From Hirundichthys speculiger (Eukaryota > Chordata > Actinopteri > Beloniformes > Exocoetidae), in the NCBI GenBank assembly GCA_018398805.1, contig JAGFBZ010000336.1, forward strand, positions 1 through 64,000: a DNA stretch of 64,000 bases. The letters run 5' to 3'. The translations under genes and the position numbers were made by a program. Positions 57,019-64,000 of the stretch are shown one piece after another; position 1 is the first letter of the stretch; every line of letters starts with the position of its first letter. The notes beneath the pieces are model-generated. The model was not told the DNA's origin, searched no databases, and saw only the letters and a list, made by a program, of their open reading frames with translations.

Positions 57019-59195
57019 AGACTATCTCTCACCTTCGGAGTTTATGTTCTGGTCCTCAGTTCCATTATCACATATAGAGCCTGGGTACTAGCCAGTCATA
57101 TTGACATGGGGGTGTGCCAGTGGTATTAAAATGAAGGAATTGCCATGTTCAATCAGCCCATCTATTATGACCAGACTTTGTGGTCATATCATGACATGAA
57201 CCACAGAAATGAAGACTACAGAGAAGTTGGTATGTCTAGTATGGATCATATTTGAGTGGTTCCAGGCATTTTCTTTCCTGCTGGGCAGCTACCAGTTAGC
57301 TTTACTTAGTTTTAGGTGTTATCCATAAATGCACTATGTCAAAGCTGCATCAGAGCTGAAATACCCCTTACCCCAGCTGAAGGAAAGTTTGAATAGTTGG
57401 TTACTGATATGACCGAGATCTCAGCAAGGGACAACCCAAACCATCAACCACTCCCACCATGAATCATTGCTGCAACGCTTGCATGTTAGCGCTCAGTAAC
57501 AGACAGTGGTGGTTTTTGTTAGAACTGGCCAACTACAAAAACCCTCTAATGAGACAGCTTAGATCCAGAACTTTTCTGGAGGCATTTTCTCTTCTTTTTT
57601 AAAAAAATTCCTGTCAACTCCATTAGGTGTCAGAAGTGCTTGAAAGAAACATCAGATACATAGATTCATGCTAGTGTTAAAATTTTTTTGCTTTTAAAGA
57701 TTGTTTTGACATGTCTGGAATGAATCAATAGGCTTTTATTTTATTTTATTTTTTTTAATGAAGATTAACATTAAACTTCTTAGAACAAGCATCACCAACA
57801 ACCACATGATGAACAGTAATAAGAATGCTGAGCCCCACCTCTGTAAACAGCACTAGGCATGCTTTATCTACATCTGCACAGGAGCAGCCAATTAGGCAAT
57901 TAAATGTGCGCCCATGCGATATATATGACTGTTTCACTGCCATTGCAGAGCTGTTGAAGATGAAGGAGGGGGCGTTACACAGGAAAACCTAACATTGCTT
58001 CGAATTGTTTTAGGTCATTTCACAAAAACCCATTCGCGCTATGTTGACAGAAACCCACATGAAGGGATTCAAAGGAACCGTGTATTCTTAAGATGTCTTC
58101 CGTGGTACTGGTATGCGGCTGGTATTTCAGAATATAGGAAATGACCTCATCATGCAGGGACTCCAGAGCTGCTGTCTAGATGTTGCTGATGTGAAGTACA
58201 GGAAACACTCGGCAGTCACGCACCAACATCTCCTCTGTTCTGCTGCAAACGTGACATCATCAAACATCCCGATGTGGTAGCAAACTTTATACTCTAAGAA
58301 GAAGATAACTGATAACTGCTTTATCATATTCAGAGTTGTGGAGATGCTGAAGTCCATGCAAGTGATCACAGCGTGAAACACATCCTGGAACGGTCCGTCA
58401 AAGGGACAAGACAAAGACAAAGAGCCATTCACATTTGCAATGAACTGAGCATGCATTTCTTCGGACTGTGGGAGGAAACCAGAGCACTTGGAGGAAACAG
58501 ACGCTGAGATCATGCAAACCAACACTGCAGCTGAAGCTCAAACCAGAAGCATGAACATTGACAAACAGGTTTTCTGTAAATTAAACTGTATAAATCTTAC
58601 ATTCAGATGCTTAATGATTAAAAAAGTACAGCATAACTGACAAGATGTAACTTAGCAGACAAAGATACCAAGAGTCTGTTTGCCGTCAGCGTTCCTCAGT
58701 GATCCTCCAAACACAATGACCTTCCAAATTAAAAGCGGCGTGACTGCTTTTTGCTGCATGTAAGGTCTAAACTACACGTATGTACTTCAGACTATCTCAC
58801 TTCAAAACAACTGCTTTTATGAAGAAAATGTCAAATGACTTTTACAGACTACCTCTAAAGGACTGGAACATGTTGAAATCCAGGGTTACGACTGGTTTTA
58901 CCACAGAAAGATGCAAACGCTCCTGTTCCTGTACTGTGCCTTGCAGACCATCATGTGCGAGCGTTTAGCCTGGGATTGCTACTTAAAAGAAAAAACAAAT
59001 CCTTGGAAAATAAGCCTTTTCTTTAAAAAAAAAAAAAAAAAAACACAACTGCAAAAAAGAAAGTTCAAAGGCAGGGTGATGCTCTGCATTTTTGATAAAA
59101 CTGTGCTTGCTGAAGCTCAGAACAGAGTCAAAGACCGCCTCTTCCAGGTTCTCCAGGAGAATACTGAGGAAATCCGTGACCAGCGGAGAGTTATA
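57019..59195. other. Intergenic DNA between the piggyBac-like and Harbinger-like elements
   Basis: About 58150-58250 resembles 63550-63620 and 48078-48145 (CAGAGCTGCT, GCTGATGTG, ACAGGAAACACT in order). Otherwise nothing recognised. Confidence 0.45.
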
Positions 59196-60040
59196 GGGCC
59201 CGATCTTCCGCCAGATCTCCTAAAGCCGCTATTAAGGGATAGCAGGTAGTGGGAGGGGCATTCTCTCGGAAAGTACGCAATCTTCCACCTTGCTAAACCC
59301 ACTATCCCACCTGCGCTACCTGCTATATTATGCATAGGAGTTTTTAGGGCGTTCCACCTGTTAAACCAATCCGTGCGTCAGTAGCCATTGCCTTTAAGAG
59401 CAGGTTGCGCTACCCACAAAACACTATGGAGCATATTTTCATTCAGATCAGAGCAGCTCTCATGTGCAGCTTGTCTGGGACTCTGCTGTAGAGCTTCCTC
59501 TTCTTCCTTCCTCCTCCTCTGCACTGATATATACATAAAAATATTCTTACACAGACAATTCCTATCAGCTACCTGAAAGTCCCAGATAGTTGGTGCTCTC
59601 CCAGTAAAGACGCTCTGGTTGTCTATGATCTGGTGAGCAAGCTGTCTAAGACGATCTCTGCCACTTTCTCAGGGGTTCAACTGAGGCCAAATCACGATAC
59701 AAGAGTTAATTTGATAGGTAGAGTCATTTGTGCACATCCACATGTGACCAGGTGGACGCGCATTGATGCCATTTCGACGCGCTCTTGTACACTCCGACAA
59801 ACTTGGTATTTTGCGATCGCGGGTAGCGGGTGGTCTGACCACCCGCTACCCGCGATCACAAGGTACCGAGTTTGCGGAAAGGGCAAAAGACACGGCCATT
59901 GCCACACCTACAATGTAAGTAAGGGAGTCAGCATAATGGGTAGCGGCTTTAAGGAGCGGAAAATTGCATTAGCGGTTAGCAGAGGTTCCAAAAGCCGCAA
60001 TTTACGGGTAGCGGCTAGCGGGAAGTGTACGATTGGGGCC
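59196..60040. mobile_element. Harbinger-like non-autonomous element
   Basis: The left end GGGCCCGATCTTCC and the right end GTACGATTGGGGCC are imperfect inverted repeats, like fish Harbinger-type MITEs that begin GGGCCC. The interior carries several GGGTAGCGG motifs and a perfect palindrome at 59815-59857. I could not confirm a target duplication. It separates the duplicated block from gene D. Confidence 0.5.
59815..59857. repeat. Perfect palindrome, 21-bp arms
   Basis: GATCGCGGGTAGCGGGTGGTC, one T, then its exact reverse complement. Imperfect pairing continues outward for roughly 20 more bases on each side. Confidence 0.9.
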
Positions 60041-60471
60041 ATGATCTCTCCAGCATGTCCTGGATCTGCTGGATAAATGTAATCAAAACACCTCCCTAAA
60101 GAGTTGCATCCTAACCAGATGATCCTCCTCAACTTGCTCCTCTCCAAGTGGAGAAGCAGCTACTCTACTCTTGTGGGCTCACCAGCTGCATTAGTGGCCA
60201 TATATCACAAATGCAGCACGTCTGACTACCAGCCGGATGTGCTCACCCGTCGTTTCCAAATCTGGCTCCTGGTAAATGTATCTGTTTCATGTTATCTCCA
60301 AAATGTTATCAGGCAACTTAAGGAGCATCCAAGCTAAAAGCAGAAGCAGTTTTACTTGCAAACATTTAATTGTTGAAGTTATTTGGCTGTTGCCAGTCAT
60401 AGCATACTTGTACAATGCATCTAAAATATTTGGAAAAAAAAAAACGACATTTTCCTTTAAATGGTGGACTA

Positions 60472-60481
60472 TTGTATTTAT
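60472..60481 (-). terminator. Polyadenylation signal candidate of gene D
   Basis: AATAAA-type sequence on the minus strand (TATTTATT on the plus strand) about 40 bp beyond the stop codon of gene D. Confidence 0.45.
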
Positions 60482-60516
60482 TTATTTTTTTGATGAATAA
60501 AGCTGTTGTCTCCTGC

Positions 60517-61816
60517 CTACTGCTGTGTTTGCAAGGTCTGAGCTCTGAACACAACTCTTGTTAAAAGCAGATCTTCATCCTAAGAGGGAATTTGACAAAA
60601 AAAAAAAAAACAGAAAAAAGCATTAGTCTGATATACAAATGATGATCTGATGTGATAAATGGTACAAAGATAATGAACAGATGGACTTAAATGATTCCTG
60701 CCTACCAAATAGGATTTTGTTTGCTTTCCTGTACTGAGTTCTTCCTGGTGACGTTGAGGATCCTTTTCTGAAATTACCAAAGCACCCAAATGGTCACAGT
60801 GCTTTTAAAGCAAAGACCTAATATTCTCCATATACAACATTTATGAAGAATAATGTGGAAACAAAAATTAGCACACAAAAATGGGTAAAGGAGGACGTAG
60901 AAAACAGGTGTGAAAGAAGTGTACCTGTTTTCTGACAGAGATGAACCATCAGGATGAAAACCAGAGGGATGAGAATGAAGCCTGAAATCCAGGACACAAC
61001 AGGCAGAACAGGGATACTTCTTTGCTTTGTTTTGTCACTCTCAGCTTCTTAAACAAAAAAAGAAAAAACATGAATTACTTCTGTTCTTTTCATTTTTTCA
61101 TAGAGTGGCTTGATTTGTCATTGTTGTTGTTGTTGTTGTTAGTTGATTTGTCTCCGTGTATAATATAATATGATATATATATATATTTACCACTATGATG
61201 ATAATTTATTCCAGTAATTAAATTTGCTTTAAATACAATCACACTAAAAATAATTAAGGTAGAAGTACTTACTGACTGTGAGTCTTCTTGTCATGTTGCT
61301 GTATCTGTAGATGATTTGTTCCCTGACATATATATATATATCTTCCTTCTTTGACTCAGTAGTTCCACAATAGTAGATGCCTTCATCAGAATGGCTGATG
61401 TTTGTGATCGACAGGTCATATGAATGAGAAGTAAAGTTCCTCACAAACTCAAAACGAGGAGGTGGCTGAGGGTTAAACCAGCTGACGGGTTTTACATTCA
61501 GAACAAGAGGAGGCTGGTTCTCATGGGAGCAGTTCCTGTACCACACTATGAATCTTCCATTTTCCAGTCTGCAGTCACAGTAGAGGGTGATGTTGTCTCC
61601 AGGTCTGACTTTGACCTCCAACGCTCCAGCGATTCCATGACCGCTACAGGGAACACCTCCTAGAACAGAAATACAGCTTTAAAAGCACGTTACCAGCATA
61701 CCTTGTTTTTCAACTGCAGCTCTAAAGAACTATATTAAAACTAAAAATGTGAAATTATTGTTAATAAATTACAAATTACCCAAGAAAACCAGCAGACAGA
61801 TCTGCAGTATGTCCAT
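60517..61816 (-). CDS. Gene D: V-Ig-domain receptor with a different transmembrane segment and no ITIM
   Basis: Exons 61780-61816, 61273-61659, 60925-61047, 60706-60767 and 60517-60579 join in phase (672 bp, 223 aa). Signal peptide MDILQICLLVFLG. The V domain (residues about 26-141) is almost the same as gene C (Cys40, Cys42, Cys56, Cys110; WYRNCSHENQPPLVL, DEGIYYCG). The third exon is 123 bp, not 147, and encodes KAESDKTKQRS and an unrelated helix (VSWISGFILIPLVFILMVHLC), keeping only the CQKTG end. The last exon starts DED like gene B but is 63 bp, ends VVFRAQTLQTQQ, and has no tyrosine. The helix lacks a charged residue for adaptor pairing. It may be a non-signalling or decoy partner of gene C. 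Splice sites are good; the assignment of the last two exons is by position, phase and border sequence. Confidence 0.72.
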
Positions 61817-61909
61817 GACTGAGGATGTCCTGAACATGAAAGCACTTTCACAGGTTTAACAAGCGGATGTTTACACACAGACTTTTCGGCTGAAAGAGAT
61901 GTAGCTTTT

Positions 61910-61919
61910 GATTGGCTGG
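61910..61919 (-). promoter_or_regulatory. CCAAT box of gene D
   Basis: GATTGGCTGG on the plus strand, 94 bp from the ATG. Confidence 0.7.
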
Positions 61920-63209
61920 CTGAATGTGTGGTTGATTTTTCGTTCAGAGAGAAATGGGTAATTCACTGAATGGGTACATTGTGGTCAAAAAGCAGCAGAT
62001 GTGGACAGCAGTGATACTCGGATAAGGCATTGCAACAATGCTAACTTGGTACTAAAGGACCTAAAATAAACCCTGAAAATATCTCCTGCAACATTACACT
62101 CGCAGCGGGAGTTTGAACTGTTTACTAGACAGGGTACATGCTTTCATTCTGTCACCAGATTCTCACCTTACCATCTGAATGTTACAGCAGAAAACAGGAC
62201 CGATCAGATCTGGTAACATTTTTAACCAGTCTTCTATGGTCTTATTTGTATGGCAGCAAATGGAAATAAAAAATAATCTGCTTTCTGTGCAAAAGTGCCT
62301 TCAAACAAATTCACTCCAGTCCAATTAAACAGTTTCTTGCAATTCAATTATGATTCAATTAGTTTAAATGAAGTCCAGATTCATTACATGCCAAGAAAAA
62401 GAAGGAAAAAGAAAAATAAACAGGACCCAGGGGGTCCTGTTTTTGTGATTTTTGTGAAATCATTTAATGTATGTATATTGTATATGTATCGTAAATACAC
62501 ATACAATATGTGTATGTGTATTGTAAACCGTGATAATTTGGTCTCTATAATCAAGATATCAAATTTTCCATATCGTTACATCCCTGGTGTCTATCAGTTA
62601 AGTTCTCATGAGGACTTCTACTACTTTTGATTGCATTTTTGTTTTATTTTCTATCTCCGTTGCAGATCAGCAGTGGTTCAGAGGAAGCCGGAGAGTCATT
62701 TGAACAGAAGAAATTATTGTCGACAATTTCACATGACAAAGAATCATCTCTGGTTAATTTCAATCTGGTACTATTTAGTTCGGCCCAGAGGAACTTTGCT
62801 CATGACTGCGGTTCATTTAAATCAGTGTGAGCACAGCAACCGCCTTTCAGGGTCCACCGAGACCACCCTGATCTCAGCACAGTTACCTGTGAACTTTGCT
62901 GGGGTTAGTTAGTGGTGTGAAAGCTCCAGTATGTCGGGCAGACCCAACTTTAAGGTGTACAACATATATTTGAGCTAACGAGGCTTCGTTGTTGGTTAAG
63001 GAGCACGTAAACTTGACTTAATAAAGTAACAAGACAAATGACGTCTAGCTGCTTTGTTTATAAGCTGTTCAGCTCGTCTGGAGTGGTAGAAAGAAATAAT
63101 ACAGAGAAAAATGGTCAACTCTGGGTCAACAATGCGTAGTTGTTACGTTGCCATGTTTTTCAGCTCTTTGCTTCAGGCCAGTTGTCTTGGAAACACCAAG
63201 ACTGCTCTT

Positions 63210-63256
63210 GACCAATGACAACTGTTGTCATTGGTCATGTGACCATTGTCACATGA
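63210..63256. repeat. Two adjacent palindromes
   Basis: GACCAATGACAAC, T, GTTGTCATTGGTC (63210-63236), then TCATGTGAC, four bases, GTCACATGA (63235-63256). Confidence 0.85.
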
Positions 63257-63499
63257 CCTGTGGTGCACATTTAGGCTGCAGTGAAAACAACATTATGTGA
63301 ACACAAACAAACTAGCTGAAAAGTGATAAAATGTAATTTGGTGGGCATCAAGGCAACGCCAGGAAGCGTACCAACATCTGTGTATCAACATCTGTGAAAC
63401 CGACCTGAGCCATGACAGAAACAGGGAATGCATCAGGGAATACGATACCACAGTCAGGGACTCAGAGGAACAATGAGTCCTGAAGATTATCTCAAAGGC

Positions 63500-63745
63500 A
63501 CTAAAACAGCAAATTAGCAATAGGAAATATATCTGCATGGTGAGCTGTGGCGGCTGCAGAGCTGCTTTGTTGGTGATGCTGATGTGGAAAACAGGAAACA
63601 CTGCAGTCACATAGCAACACCTGCGGCAAGCTTCAGTGTGTCTGCACGTTGACCTCTGCTGTTGTTTGAGGGGCTTTTGGAGCATGTGGGTTTCCTGTAA
63701 GTTTTCACTGATCGCACGGACAGCAGGATGTGGCGGCAGACTTCA
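63500..63745. repeat. Diverged duplicated block at the right edge
   Basis: Related to 48060-48260 and 58150-58250. Its neighbours in both other cases are Ig receptor genes 2 kb to the right. Confidence 0.55.
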
Positions 63746-64000
63746 GTGCACGTTAGTTATCTTATTTAAAAAACATTTGTTCAGTTCTAAAGACATTAAA
63801 TATTCACAGATCACATGCAAAAAGACACATTAAATCAGAGATTAATTTAGAGATGATGTTAATGCTATTAAAAGTATGTTCTGGTCATTTCTAGATTTCT
63901 TATGAAATCTTTATCTTCTCCAGTCACTACGTTGGACAAGTCCAAGCAAAAAATGTGAGGCAGGACACGTCCAGGACAGGTTATCAGTCCATCAAAGGGA

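Larger units (their letters stand above)
61920..64000. other. Intergenic DNA right of gene D
   Basis: Contains a probable hAT-like end (about 62500-62590, GATGTAACGATATGG on the minus strand next to a TATG/CATA repeat), two adjacent palindromes (63210-63256) and the duplicated block at 63500-63745. No exon of the Ig family was found. Confidence 0.5.

Noticed and set aside
58127..58525. 132-codon minus-strand frame, cysteine-rich
   Set aside because: It overlaps the diverged non-coding duplicated block and shares no protein similarity with the other copies of the block.

Overview
This is nuclear DNA from a teleost fish, probably a ray-finned percomorph. The evidence is spliced genes with GT-AG introns, several fish-type transposon families (Tc1/mariner, piggyBac, CACTA/EnSpm, Harbinger-like, BEL/Pao, L2 and RTE LINEs), fish-style single-Ig-domain immune receptors, and no bacterial features. 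I saw no tRNA, rRNA or CRISPR array.

Host genes. The backbone of the window is a tandem cluster of one immune-receptor family. Each member has a 37-bp signal-peptide exon (MD-LQI), one V-type Ig exon of 375-387 bp, a transmembrane exon, a short cytoplasmic exon of 56-65 bp, and a last exon that in most members is exactly 123 bp and carries tyrosine ITIM-type motifs. I could assemble three intact models on the minus strand: B (17612-19998, 247 aa), C (50166-52645, 252 aa) and D (60517-61816, 223 aa). There is also a truncated minus-strand copy, A (15365-15817), and an orphan pair of 3' exons on the plus strand, E (2441-2805). C and D have nearly identical ectodomains, but D has an unrelated transmembrane segment and a tyrosine-poor tail, a paired-receptor arrangement. 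All four 5' ends share a CCAAT-box promoter 93-94 bp from the ATG.

Mobile DNA. 5936-14769 is a CACTA/EnSpm-like DNA transposon with CACTGTAAA ends, a TA target duplication and 57-bp subterminal repeats. It carries a zinc-finger transposase gene (frameshifted) and a second gene like the C-terminal part of the fish SAMD3-like family (broken). 21929-41059 is a BEL/Pao retrotransposon in minus orientation (5-bp duplication TGACA). A second LTR element (26350-37689; 1.85-kb LTRs; 4-bp duplication CTGT) has inserted into its pol gene. The inner element has gag, protease and integrase reading frames but no reverse transcriptase, and a primer-binding site matching tRNA-Arg(CCG). Smaller elements are Tc1 derivatives (554-881, 1331-1590, 18525-18862), piggyBac types (11419-11786, 55698-57014), a Harbinger-like element (59196-60040) and LINE fragments.

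Assembly caution. A single N at 41494 joins two almost identical 6.65-kb blocks (34839-41493 and 41495-48147). They differ mainly by 1-3 base indels and only one appears needed to explain the retroelement structure, so the second is probably a false duplication.
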